A stretch of 64,000 nt of DNA from assembly GCF_020497125.1 (NCBI RefSeq), contig NC_059094.1:3265733-3329732 (forward strand), in the 5' to 3' direction. Shown here piece after piece: positions 1-10,291 of the stretch. The notes under the pieces are model-generated. The model worked only from the letters and a program-made list of their open reading frames with translations, ran no database searches and was not told the DNA's origin. The stretch is from Mauremys mutica (taxonomy: Eukaryota > Chordata > Testudines > Geoemydidae). Within the stretch, counting starts at the first letter, position 1. Every line of letters begins with the position of its first letter. The translations under genes were made by a program, and so were the position numbers.

Positions 1-216
1 ACTTTTAACTTCAAGTCCCTATAGGATACTTTATATATATATATACACACACACATTATTCCTGAAATATTCCTCTAGTCCATGCATCTCACATGGGTTA
101 TGAATCTTGACAAAGTACAAGTTTTCCTTAAATACCTTACATGTTACTCTCTATGGCTAAATATTCTGCAAGACATGTGTTTGGTGTAATGAGTTTGTAA
201 GGTCTGAGGTGAGGGC
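1..216. other. AT-rich leading stretch, nothing recognised
   Basis: A short (TA)n/(CA)n run lies near 36-56. The rest is AT-rich sequence in which I see no gene and no repeat family I can name. The last 8 bases (209-216) are the left target duplication of the next element. Confidence 0.4.
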
Positions 217-547
217 CATAGGCACCGAATCCGTGGGTCCCACCCCCCTGCTCCAGCTCGCCTCCGCCTCCTCTGTGAGTATGCTGCTGCGTCCTGCTTC
301 TCCCCCCCTCCCTCCCAGCGCTTGCTCCCTGAAACAGCTGATTCGCAGGCAGGGAGAGGGGGAATGTGGCACGCTGCGGGGAAGAGGCAGGGTTGGGGCA
401 AGGATTTAGGGAAGGGATCCAATAGGGGCAGGGAGGGGGTGGAGTTAGGGCGGGGACTTTGGGGATAGGGTTGGAATGGGGATGAGGCCAGGGGCGGGGG
501 GGGGGGGTGCAGGCACCCACCAGCGCTGAAGAAAGTTGGCGCCTATG
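217..547. mobile_element. hAT-like non-autonomous element, family CATAGGC, copy 1
   Basis: The ends are inverted (CATAGGCACCG on the left, GGCGCCTATG on the right). They are flanked by a perfect 8-bp duplication GTGAGGGC at 209-216 and 548-555. An 8-bp duplication with short inverted ends is the hallmark of hAT-type insertion. The 331-bp interior is G/C-rich, contains an ACAGCTGATT core near 337 that recurs in other elements here, and has a G13-type run near 497-509. It has no coding capacity; open frames across it follow base composition. Confidence 0.8.
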
Positions 548-559
548 GTGAGGGCTGTT

Positions 560-1970
560 TACAAAAAGAAGGGACCCTTTGCCAGTGGGTCTCTGTGTCA
601 CAACCCCCAAATCTTTTTCAAAGTCCCTGCTTCCGAGGATAGAGTCCCCCTTCCTAGTATGTATGGCCTGCATCCTGTGCTCCCAGATGCACACATTTGC
701 ATTTTGCCATATTAAAACACTTATTGTTTGCTTGTGCCGTTTACCAAGCAATCCAGATTACACTGTAATAGTGAGATGTCCTCCTCATTATTCACCACTT
801 CCCTGATTTTTTTGTCATCTGCAGCCTTTACCAAAGATGATTTTATGTTGTCTTCCACATCATTGATAAAAATGTTATATAGTGTAGGGCCAAGACCCAG
901 TCCCTTCAGGACCCCAGTAGAAACATACCCACTCTATGGAGATTCCCCATTTACAATTACATTTTGAGACCCCTCAGTTAGCCAGATTTTAATCCATTTA
1001 ATGTTTGCCTTGTTAATTTTATATCATTTATAAAGTCTATGCCTTTGCCACCAACACTATTAACTTTGTCACCCAAATTTGTAATCTCTTTTTTTAAAAA
1101 AAAAGATATTACGTTAGTTTGACAGGATCTATTTTCCATAAACCCATGTTGATTGGAATTAATTCCGTTATCCTCCTTAATTCTTTATTAATCAAATCCT
1201 GTATTAGCTGTTCCATATCTTACCCGGGATTGATATCAGGCTGACAGACCTATAATTTTACCCAGGTCATCCCTTTTACCCTTTTTAAATATTGACACAA
1301 CACTAGCTTTCTTCTAGGCCTCTGGAACTTCCCTGATATTCCAACACGTATTGAAAATCAACATTCACAGGCCCTTGATCTTCTCAGCCAGTTCTTTTAA
1401 AGCTCTTGGATGCAAGTTATCTGGACCTGCTGATTTAAAAATGTCTGACTATAGTAGCTGCTGTTTAACATCCTCCAGAAATATTAGTGGAATGGTAAAA
1501 GTGTTCATCATCATCATCATCATCAAATTAGACTACATCATCTGTTGTTTTTTTTTCAAATACAAAAGAGAATTTTTTATTGAATACTCCTGACTTTTCT
1601 ACATTATTGTTGATAATTTTACCATTTCCTTCTACAAATGGACCAATATATACTATTGCTAAGATTCTTTTTGTTCCTAATCGTCTAAAAACACCTTATT
1701 GCCCTTCATTCTGTTTGCCATACATTTCCCCTGGTGTCCCTCTGCTTCTCTTATCAATTTCCTACAATTCCTAGTTTCTGATTTATACTCATTGCTATCA
1801 ACTTCTGGTTTCTTTCATTAGTTATACATTATTTTTATAGCTTCTTTCACTTCCCCTCTAAACCAGGTCAGATTGTTAAACCAATGCAGCCGTCTTCCTT
1901 GCTTGTGGCTTTTTGGGGCATCTAGTAAAGTGTTCTTAAACAATTCTTTCCCTATGAATAGGTTTGAGTG
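560..1970 (-). pseudogene. Antisense CR1/L3-like LINE ORF2 fragment
   Basis: Read on the minus strand, this stretch gives broken reverse-transcriptase sequence. The block at about 800-1000 is the region around the RT catalytic FADDT motif and the following GPRPDPS-like segment, and it aligns by eye with the antisense LINE at 39230-39480. The block at 1600-1970 matches the endonuclease-RT linker seen again at 41965-42250. Many stops and frameshifts are present, so it is an old inactive copy. A CAT trinucleotide run (1508-1526) and a T-rich run lie inside it. The limits are approximate. Confidence 0.65.
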
Positions 1971-3169
1971 TTGTTAGTATCACAGGCAAGGAATTTAGGC
2001 CACTTCCCCTGTGCTCTTGCTTTCGGTGTCATCTGCCCTTGAAGTTGGAACTATTAGTACAGGAGATTGTCATCACTGGTGGGCAAAGTGGTTGAACTAA
2101 AATAAGGACTGGTCTGAAGCATGGCCCCTTTTCACAGGTTTACCAAAGTCTGGCAAATTTCTTTTTAAAGAGGTAACTGTCCTGGAGCTGTCCATATGCT
2201 GCTGCTTTTGGTGACTCTCAGCATTGCCAAATCAAACAGTCAACAATCGTGAGCCAGGCCACCCAATAATTGGCTTAAAAGTCAATAGATTTTAATAAAT
2301 AATATATTTGTGGTTCTTTTCATTTCCTTCTGGTTTCTGAGTCTTTGGGACTCATTTGGGTCAGATTTTCAGACTTTTCTCTGCAACCAGGCAGGCTAGC
2401 CACTTACTTTTTAAAGTGAAAGCTGAGATTCTTATGAAGGCAACTGACTCCTGGAAGGGGGGCTTGAATTAAAACACCAAATATCAGAAGCTGCATTTCA
2501 TTGTTGCATTTGGGTTTGTCCAAACCTCGCACTCACAAACTCACAATGAAACTTGGCTGAAACGAACAATCTTAGTTGTGACCCCAGGATGACTGATCAC
2601 TGCCATTAATCCCAGGGCTGGGGCTTTTTCCTACAAACCCTCCTAGCTGTTTCTGGATCACAGTGATGGCAAAGGGGTTTGGTGGCAGGTTCATGCAAAC
2701 ATGAGCTGGTTTCATCAGGGGGGCAGAGTTTTGTATGAGTTGTTGTGCAGTCCGCAACCCCTTCGTAAGCCAAGCCAGAATTCAGAGGCGCTTATGTGAT
2801 AATACTGAGCAGCGTAGTGGGAGTCAGTCAATCTGGGAGCTGGAGAGCCAAAGAAAAACAGGGTCTATCAGTGATCAGCAGCTGCAGTAAAGATTCCCCA
2901 TGCATTACCGCCCCGTCCTGTCCCTCTCTTGTGCAGGGTAAATGGCAGCAGTTGGACTGTGATAGTTTCATGCAGCAGCTCTGTTGCGCTGCACACTCAG
3001 GGGCAGCAGATGTAGCCCCAACAACAGGGAACCAAGTTATTCTTTTGCCACATCTGCCCGCCCAAGCCCAGAGGCCAAGGAAATAAAGCTTGCTCCATCT
3101 CGACTCATTGATGTTCCAGAGTAATGTCTGTTCTGCACTGGCCACCTCACTGGCACCTCTCAGCAGAGG
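1971..3169. other. Apparently unique non-coding sequence
   Basis: I see no recognisable mobile element or gene in these 1.2 kb. Short open frames exist on both strands near 2572-3145, but they lack family resemblance and overlap each other in antisense, so I do not call them. Confidence 0.4.
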
Positions 3170-3345
3170 CTCTCAAGATGCTTTACAAATACCTCACACC
3201 TGTGAGACCAGGATTCCTTTTATCCCCACTTTGCAAATGAGGAAGTGGAGCCACCGGGTGGTGAAGTGACTTGCCCAAGTGACAGTGAGTGAGTAGCAGA
3301 GCTGGGATTAGAGCCTAGGAGTCCTGACTTCCAGAGCCCTGTTCG
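3170..3345 (+). repeat. MIR-like SINE
   Basis: The sense order of a MIR core is visible: a CTTTACA block near 3181, ATCCCCACTTTGCAAATGAGG near 3222-3242, then GTGACTTGCCCAAG near 3267, then GCAGAGCTGGGATTAGA near 3297-3313 and CCTAGGAGTCCTGAC. This is the conserved CORE-SINE arrangement shared across amniotes. It is old and diverged; the A/B-box head is not clear. Confidence 0.75.
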
Positions 3346-3600
3346 AAACCCCAGACAACACTCCCTCCTACATGCACAGGCTGAAAGGTCCTGCTAAGAT
3401 GGGGGAAAGCAGCATAAAGGGTCTGTGCTCCAGACAGGTTTCTGAAGCCCAGAAATCACCTTGTGAACAATGCCCAGAGGCTCTGGGTATCACTTCCCAT
3501 CTAAGGTAGCCTCTCACCTAAGGGCCTATGGCCCACAATGGAGATCTGCTGTTGGAAATAACAGCTGCTGGTTCTTTTATTCCTCCTCTATATTACTTAA

Positions 3601-3946
3601 GATCAGCCATACTGGGTCAGACCAATGGTCCACAGACTCACAGACTTTAAGGTCAGACGGGACCATCGTGATCATCTAGTCTGACCTCCTGAACATTGCA
3701 GGCCATCTAGCCCGGTAGCCTTTCTTCCGATAGTGGCCAGTGCCAGATGCTTCAAAGGGAATGAAGAGAACAGGGCAATCATGGAGTGATCCATCCTCAG
3801 TTGTCCACTCCCAGCCTCTGCGAGGAAGAGGCTAGGAAAACCCAGAACAGGGGGTTGCATTCCTGACCCTCTTGGCTAATAACCACTGATGGACCTATCC
3901 TCCATTAACTTATCTAATTCTTTTTTTTTAATGCAGTTATAGTTTT
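3601..3946 (-). repeat. Antisense CR1 3' UTR with a second 3'-end fragment nested in it
   Basis: On the minus strand this is a CR1 3' UTR. The phrase around 3601-3634 (AGATCAGCCATACTGGGTCAG) is the reverse of the tail found in sense at 60770-60846. The match is interrupted at about 3635-3705 by a different 3'-end fragment (ACAGACTTTAAGGTCAGA), then resumes with ATCTAGCCCGG. It continues to the T-rich edge where Gypsy-1 begins. It is non-coding. Confidence 0.65.
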
Positions 3947-4137
3947 TGTTGTGTATTTGGTTGTCATGGTTTTTGTTCCTATGGCAACTGAGTTAGATCA
4001 TTAAGGGATAGCTCAGCCAGCTTCGGCAGGCTGAGTGAGCTCTCTGTGTCTGTAAATAAAATGGTAGTTTTGTTAGCTATCTGCTCTCTGGCCTCAAGTG
4101 ATTTCTTCCTAAACCGGCTGCCCCCAAGGATATAACA
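3947..4137 (+). repeat. Gypsy-1 5' LTR
   Basis: 191 bp, TGTT...AACA. It contains AATAAA near 4056 (candidate polyadenylation signal) and a short GC-rich stem near 4016-4034. It is followed by AGTGGCGACGATGG, the probable primer-binding region. Confidence 0.9.
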
Positions 4138-4262
4138 AGTGGCGACGATGGATGGGATCCTGGTGCTGCTCCAGTAACAGAAGGAAGTAGAAGTCAAGGT
4201 AAAGACCAAACAAAGAAAAATACTGCTTGTTTACACTGACTGTGAAAGTGAAACTAAAAATC

Positions 4263-4892
4263 ATGGCTACTCTGACCAGGCCACTGGAACCTTTTGATGA
4301 GAATATAGAGCAGTGGCATGTGTATACTGAGCGTTTTGAGCTTTTTGGTATTGCAAATGACATTACAGAAGCGAAGAAGGTCCCAATATTCTTAAGTGTT
4401 GTAGGGGCTAAAACCTACTCCCTGCTACGCAGCTTACTACACCCTGTTAAGCCTGAGACTAAATCTTACAGTGACATTGTGGAAATCCTGGGGTCCCGTT
4501 TTTCCCCAAAACCACTGGTAATTGCTGAAAGATATAGGTTCCACAAAAGAGACCAAAAGGAAGATGAAACAGTTGTACATTTTGTAGCAATTTTAAAAAA
4601 GCTAGCAGAACACTGTGAATTTAAAGAGATGTTAAATGATGCCCTGCGTGACAGGTTAGTGTGTGGCCTCTACAGTGAAGCTATACGGAAGCGCCTACTG
4701 ACAGAGGCTCAGCTTACCTTACAGAAGGCTGTTGATATTGCTGTCTCCATGGAACTGGCTACAAGGGAGGCGCAATACATCGGTGCATCCCCTAGGGTGC
4801 AAAAAGTGTCACAAGAACCGACCCACAAAACTGTGCAGAGTCAAGAATGTTACCGCTGTGGTAAGCCGGGTCACCAGGCATCAGAATGCTGA
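4263..4892 (+). pseudogene. Gypsy-1 gag, ended by an in-frame stop in the first zinc knuckle
   Basis: The frame begins at ATG 4263 (MATLTRPLEP) and gives a retrotransposon capsid-like protein of about 209 residues. It ends at CYRCGKPGHQASEC followed by TGA at 4890-4892. The sister copy has TGG (Trp) here and continues into a second CCHC knuckle, so this is a nonsense mutation. Downstream sequence in the same frame still encodes CRHCGKKGHIECAC and the start of protease. Gag would normally form the particle; this copy cannot make the gag-pol fusion without readthrough. Confidence 0.85.
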
Positions 4893-6890
4893 TGTAAGGA
4901 CCTGGTGTGTCGACACTGTGGCAAAAAGGGACACATTGAGTGTGCCTGTAAACAAAAGAAAAAGAGGCCTGTGGTCTGGCCGACAAAAAGAGGAACCCTG
5001 CATACCCTAGAGCAGACCCAGGATGATCAAGGTGACACCTCATCGCAAGAGGAAGTGCCACTGCATGTTTTGTCTTTGGCAGCGGGCTCACATGAATACT
5101 GGGTAACCCCGTTATTGGATGGCAAACCTATACGCATGGAACTGGACACCGCTGCAGCCGTCTCGCTGGTCTCCGAGACTGTGTATAAAGCTACAGCATC
5201 TTCCGCTTAAGGCAACAAAAGCTGTTCTGAAGACGTATACAGGAGAAGCTGTGCCCATGTTGGGCACTACTGATGTTAAGGTGGAGCTCAATGGACAGGC
5301 GGCTAAATTGCCACTGTTTGTGGTGAGAGGTAACTACCCAGCCTTAATGGGTAGGTCTTGGCTTGGGAAGATTCAACTGAACTGGGCAGAAGTGCACCTG
5401 ATGACTAAAGAAGAAACCAGTCTAACCCCTATACTAAGGAAACATGCTGCTGTTTTTGGAGATGATTTGGGAAGTATGAAGGGAATCACTGTGACATTGA
5501 ACATTAAACCTGACAGTCCACCAAAATATCTAAAAGCCCGAACGGTGCCATATGCCATCAGGCCAAAAGTTGAAGCAGACCTGGAGCGCCTGGTCACCAA
5601 TGGAGTCCTAATACCAGTTACCCATAGCTCATGGGCCACTCCTATCGTTCCAATAGTGAAGAAAGATGGCTCTCTCCGGATTTGCGGTGATTTTAAAGTC
5701 ACTGTCAACCCAGTGTTGTGTGCAGAGCAATACCCGCTTCCCCGCATCGATGACCTCTTCACAGGCCTGGCTGGGGGACAAAAGTTCAGTAAGATTGATC
5801 TGAGTCAAGCATATTTACAGATACACGTCGATGAAAAGTCCCAAGAGCTGTTGACTATTGTGACTCATAAGGGGCTTTATCGATACTGTCGCCTACCCTT
5901 CGGAATAACATCTGCACCCGCCCTGTTCCAGAGGGCTATGGACCAGATCTTGTGTGGCTTGTCAGGAGTTCAGTGCTATCTGGATGATATCCTGGTCACC
6001 AGAAGAAATGAAGAGGATCACTTAAAGAATTTAGAGGCTACTCTACAAAGACTGGAAGAGTATGGCCTACGAGTTTGCAAAGACAAGTGTGAATTCTTCA
6101 AGCCCTCTGTTGAATATTTGGGACACATCATTGATTCTGCAGGTCTTCATAAGGCCCCTGCAAAAGTTAAAGCTATTGTGGAGGCTCCCCCACCTCGAAA
6201 TGTAAGCCAGCTGCGCTCGTTTCTAGGACTACTGAACTATTATGGAAATTCATCTCACAGTTAGCCATACTGCTAAAACCACTTCATGAGCTCCTTGGGC
6301 AGAACAAGGCCTGGAAGTGGATTGAAGCCTGTGATGTTGCATTTAACAAAGCTAGGGATGCATTGCTAAATTCTGAAGTTCTCACGCACTTTGATCCATC
6401 CTAACCCCTACAATTGGTCTGCAATGCCTCCCTTTATGGAGTGGGAGCAGTCGTGTCACACATTATGCCCTCGGGAGAAGAGAGACCTATTGCTTTTGCT
6501 TCATGCACTCTAAGCAAAGCAGAAACTAACTACGCCCAAATCGAACGTGAGGCATTAGGAATTGTTTTTGGAATTTGGAAGTTTCATCAGTACCTGTTTG
6601 GTCGAAAGTTTACTCTTCTCACAGACCATCGACCTCTGATGTCAATTTTTGGACCCTACACAGGCATTCCCCCATTAGCTGCTAGTCATATGCAACGTTG
6701 GGCATTGTTACTTTCAGCACACACATATGAAATCAAATATCAGAAATCCACTCTGCACGGCAATGCAGATGGCCTCTCAAGGTTGCCTTTGCCGGTCAAA
6801 CATCAAGATAGTGCCCAAAAGGAAATCATCTACTTTGAACAGGTAGAGAATACACCAATCACTGCTACTCAGATAAAGAAGGCAACCCGT
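4893..6890 (+). pseudogene. Gypsy-1 protease, reverse transcriptase and RNase H, frameshifted
   Basis: The frame continues to 5210 through a protease start in which the expected DTGAA reads DTAAA. A 5-nt deletion near 5186-5190 relative to Gypsy-2 moves it to the frame that is open to 6264. That frame holds RT with YLDD (near 5977-5988) and the preceding FGITSAPA block. A 1-nt deletion near 6247 and a TAA at 6402-6404 (TTA in Gypsy-2) break the RT-RNaseH junction. The RNase H region (6414-6890) keeps the TDHRPL and ADGLSRL motifs. It is clearly non-functional. Confidence 0.85.
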
Positions 6891-6893
6891 GTT

Positions 6894-7078
6894 CATAGAA
6901 TAGAATATCATAGTTGGAAGGGACCTCAGGAGGTCATCTAGTCCAACCCTCTGCTCAAAGCAGGACCAATCCCCAGAAAGATTTTTGCCCCAAATCCCTA
7001 AACGGCCCCCTCAAAGATTGAACTCACAACCCTAGGTTTAGCAGGCCAATGCTCAAACCACTGAGCTATCCCCTCCCC
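6894..7078 (-). repeat. tRNA-derived SINE with CR1-like tail, inserted in Gypsy-1
   Basis: This 185-bp block is absent from Gypsy-2 at the corresponding point. On the minus strand it begins with a tRNA-like head: A-box-like TAGCTCAGTGGTTTGAGC at 7068-7051 and B-box-like GGTTGTGAGTTCAATC at 7031-7016. It ends with a tail (GACCTCCTGAGGTCCCTTCC and an ATTCTATTCTATGA end) matching the 3' ends of the CR1 copies at 30580 and 49254. This is the known plan of turtle Pol III SINEs that borrow CR1 retrotransposition machinery. No clear target duplication is visible. Confidence 0.85.
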
Positions 7079-7082
7079 AGTA

Positions 7083-8411
7083 TTGTCCCAAGTTATGGAC
7101 CTGGTGATGCATGGAAAATCTCGACAAACCTCTCCGGTCTCATCCGACCTTGTTCCCTACATGTCCAGGAGGATGGAGTTATCGGTCCAATCTGGTTGTT
7201 TGTTGTGGGGGAGACGTGTCATTATTCCACCACCACTGAGATCACAGATGTTAGAACAGCTACATTCTGGTCACTGTGGAATAGTGCGCATGAAGGAAAT
7301 TGCACGAAGCTATTTTTGGTGGCCTGGATTGGACAGTGCTATTGAAGAGAAGGCAAAAGCTTATATGTCATATCAGGGTGTGAGGAATGCACCCCAGTGG
7401 GCACCCCTACACCCATGGGACTGGCCTGAAAACCCATGGCAACATATTCACGTTGACTTTGCTGGCCCCCTTGAAGGAAGCATGTTCTTGGTGGCAGTAG
7501 ATGCCCATTCTAAATGGCCAGAAGTCTCTATAATGCAGTCCACTACTGCAGAGAGTACTATCCAAAAACTACGAGGACTCTTTAGTCGTTTTGGTCTGCC
7601 AGAACAACTTGTGAGCGACAACGGACCTCAGTTCGTCTCTCAGGAGTTTCAAAATTTTATGAAGGCAAATGGGATACACCACAACACGTCAGCACCATAT
7701 CATCCGTCCACCAATGGATTAGCTGAAAGATTTGTGCAAACAATGAAAAATGCTTTGAAATCAGCAAAGGGACAACACTCCATTCAAAAGCGTCTGGATA
7801 CCTTCTTACTTTCCTACAGAAACACACCTCATGCTATGACCCAGTCATCTCCGGCCTTTCTAATGATGGGACGACAGCTGCGCACTTGCTTTGATCTGCT
7901 GAAACCTTCTGAACCCCGACAAACTGTGCAACATCAGCAGCAATATCAAGTCATCAGATGGGCACCCAGAGCAAAAGAGCGAACCTTTAGCCCGGGACAG
8001 CCAGTTTTGGCTCGGAATTATACTTCCAGAGCTAAATGGGTCCCAGCCACAGTCATCACTCAAACAGGACCTGTTTCCTACACAGTCCGGACTGCAGAGA
8101 ATCTTACCTGGCGGCGACATGTAGATCAGCTCTTGCCAGGTCATGCCAGTCCTCAGGACACATCTGCAGTTGAGGGGTCTGACTTCACCTCTTCTGGTGA
8201 GACACCGAATCATGAATCACCTGTTCCTGACTGTTCTCCTCCATTACTGCCGGCGGCTGAGATGCCCCTTTGCCCAGCACGAGCTGATACCACCTCCTCA
8301 CCCGTTCGTGCTGCGGACCCAGAGCCCATGGTACTTTCGGGTGCAACAACACCAGAAGTTTGTTGTAATCCACCTAGAGACAGAAGGCCTCCTCATCAGC
8401 TGGATCTTTAG
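7083..8411 (+). pseudogene. Gypsy-1 integrase region
   Basis: An open 442-codon frame covers the integrase. The DDE core is visible: VDFAGP (first Asp), VSDNGPQF (second Asp) and HPSTNGLAERF (Glu). The zinc-binding part has lost both cysteines: YMSY at about 7364-7375, where Gypsy-2 has CMSC. The C-terminal 120 residues are Pro/Ser-rich and end at TAG 8409-8411. The start is only the first codon after the SINE, not a native start, since integrase is normally part of the polyprotein. No env follows. Confidence 0.85.
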
Positions 8412-8542
8412 CTAGGGCGAACCCACGGTTATGGGGCAAAATAATCCCCAGGGTTTAGCCGGGAATGGAGGCAGTCTACCCTCCTTCTCTAGTCTAGTGT
8501 GTGTTTTATTTAGGGGATGTTCTTATTAGGGGGGGAGGAATA

Positions 8543-8733
8543 TGTTGTGTATTTGGTTGTCATGGTTTTTGTTCCTATGGCAACTGAGTTAGATTATTAG
8601 GGGATAGCTCAGCCATCTTCGGCCGGCTGAGTGAGCTCTCTGTGTCTGTAAATAAAATGGTAGTTTTGTTAGCTATCTGCTCTCTGGCCTCAAGTGATTT
8701 CTTCCTAAACCGGCTGCCCCCAAGGATATAACA
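8543..8733 (+). repeat. Gypsy-1 3' LTR
   Basis: 191 bp, same ends as the 5' LTR, preceded by a purine-rich tract TTAGGGGGGGAGGAATA (8526-8542) that serves as the probable polypurine tract. Confidence 0.9.
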
Positions 8734-9394
8734 GGCACTATTTTTTCTCCCATATATTTTTAGTAATATTAGTGGCCCCTTCCGTTTGGTATTTAGAAAA
8801 GTTTTCTCATATTCTGAACGTGAGGTAACAGACATGGCAGAGCTAGCATTCAATTCCATTCTGAGCATTTTCCCACCACCCAGGGTTTCAACCAGATTGA
8901 TGACTTTTCATTTTTTGCTTACCCTATATACATGCAGGCTGGCCACTCCACCCTCACGGTCTGTGTCACTATTGCCTCTGGCTACGGAATGTACACTGAT
9001 ATTCCTTTTTCTGTATCCTGATTGGGTCTCTTCCTTATTTCTCTTAGTGTGACAAATTACTTGGATTCGACTTTTTTTATTACAGCTGTTACAATCTGCT
9101 TCTTTGAACTGGCAATCAAAAGAAGTGTGGAACTCTTTTCCACAGTGAAAACATGAGTCTGTCTGCCACGTGGACCGGCTCTTGCTTTGAGTTACAGATA
9201 GTTTATGCGCTCCTACTTCAGTTTTAGTGCCGGTATGCAATTTTATTGCCTCTCTTTCTGCAGTTTTCATTGCTACTCCAATTTCTTACTGCCCTTTTAA
9301 AGGTAAAATTTCCCTCAGTTGAGAGCCTCTTCTGTACGCTTTCATTAAGCAGTCCACGCACAAATTTCTCTCTTAGGGCCTCGTTAAGCCCATC
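8734..9394 (-). pseudogene. Outer antisense Gypsy: C-terminal gag and protease start
   Basis: On the minus strand the sequence reads ALREKFVRGLLNESVQKRL, then a CCHC knuckle CFHCGKEFHTSFDC with a second CNSCNKK half-knuckle, then MELNASSAMSVTSRSEYEK. The last is a decayed protease start, where MELDTGSA would be expected. It is a Gypsy gag related to, but distinct from, that of Gypsy-1. It stops abruptly where the Gypsy-1 3' LTR begins. The N-terminal part of the same gag lies at 16370-16706, split off by the Gmr1-like insertion. Confidence 0.7.
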
Positions 9395-10161
9395 TGTCAG
9401 GAGTCTACCCTCACTTGAAACTGGGCGGTTCCAAAGTGAGGACCCGCATGTCTTCCCCCACCCCAAAATCCTAGGGTAGGTCTCCCCTTCGGCTGCCACC
9501 ACCCGGTCAATTCCGTGGGCCGGGACACCCCTGTTTCCCCCCTTGGGAACACAGATCAATTCACAGAGGAGGAACCTCCCCCCTCCTCCCTCTCTCCAGC
9601 CTGCTCTGGAGACAGAGGTGCCTGGATTCAAACGCCTTGAATCTCTACACACAGGGAAGCAGCCCACTTCCCCCTCCCCTTCCCCTGAATTTCCCCCAGG
9701 GAAGGAATTAACCAAGTCCAAAGAAAAGAAAAGAATTTATTAAGAGAACAAAAGAAAATATAGAATCTCTATGAATCCAAGCTGGGCACTCATAGGGTAT
9801 AACCTTGCTAAGTTCTGGAGAGAATCCTCTCTCTTTCTCAGTACAACCAGTACAAGCAGAATTAAGAATAATCAATAACAAACACACAGAATTGCAAACA
9901 TAGGATTATTAGATAAGGACACAAAGTATCTTTCTAATACTCACTATCTTGACTAGAAGAAATTAGTTCAGAAAGGTGGAACTTGTAGGGACTTGATTAA
10001 CTCGTCTGGTCTCTTGAACTCCAACCGGCCAAAGACAAAGACCCCCCCAAACAGAGGGAAAAGTTCCCTCCTAGGAGTTTCAAATTCTCTTCCCTGATTG
10101 GTCCTCAGGTCAGATGCCCACCAGGTACTATGCTTTAACCCTTTACTAACTATTCATGACA
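9395..10161 (-). repeat. Gmr1-like element 3' LTR
   Basis: 767 bp. It starts TGTCAGGAG on the plus strand and ends TTCATGACA, so both edges are TG...CA on either strand. An AATAAA on the minus strand lies at about 9734-9739. The neighbouring plus-strand bases 10162-10172 (CGCCCCCCAAA) give TTTGGGGGGCG on the element strand, a plausible polypurine tract. Confidence 0.93.
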
Positions 10162-10291
10162 CGCCCCCCAAATCGTCACAGTGGGATCCACTGGCGGCGA
10201 TTTCCTCCTAGAACTGTAAAACAACCAGAGTAATAAAACACATGCACTATTACATCGACTACTAAGCATGAAAACATATTAAGAACAGTTT

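Larger units (their letters stand above)
3947..8733 (+). mobile_element. Gypsy-1: Ty3/Gypsy LTR retrotransposon, degenerate
   Basis: It has two 191-bp LTRs in direct orientation, each starting TGTTGTG and ending TATAACA, around a gag-PR-RT-RNaseH-INT body in Ty3/Gypsy order. The LTRs differ at about 4 of 191 positions by eye. No matching target duplication is seen: the left flank ends in GTTTT and the right begins GGCAC, and the two flanks are different repeats. It is the sister of Gypsy-2 at 20463-25054. Coding capacity is lost through stops, small deletions and a SINE insertion. The integrase resembles Mag/K02A2.6-type elements; that clade assignment is tentative. Confidence 0.9.

Noticed and set aside
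5373..5762. Minus-strand frames of about 120 codons in both Gypsy copies (also 21893-22267)
   Set aside because: Conserved only because they are antisense to the conserved RT region; no family resemblance.
7016..7068. A functional tRNA gene
   Set aside because: The A- and B-box-like sequences belong to a SINE head; the full cloverleaf and a terminator are not present, and a CR1 tail follows.
8143..8415. Possible env gene after Gypsy integrase
   Set aside because: The downstream frame is a short continuation or overlap of the integrase tail with no signal peptide, transmembrane or fusion features.
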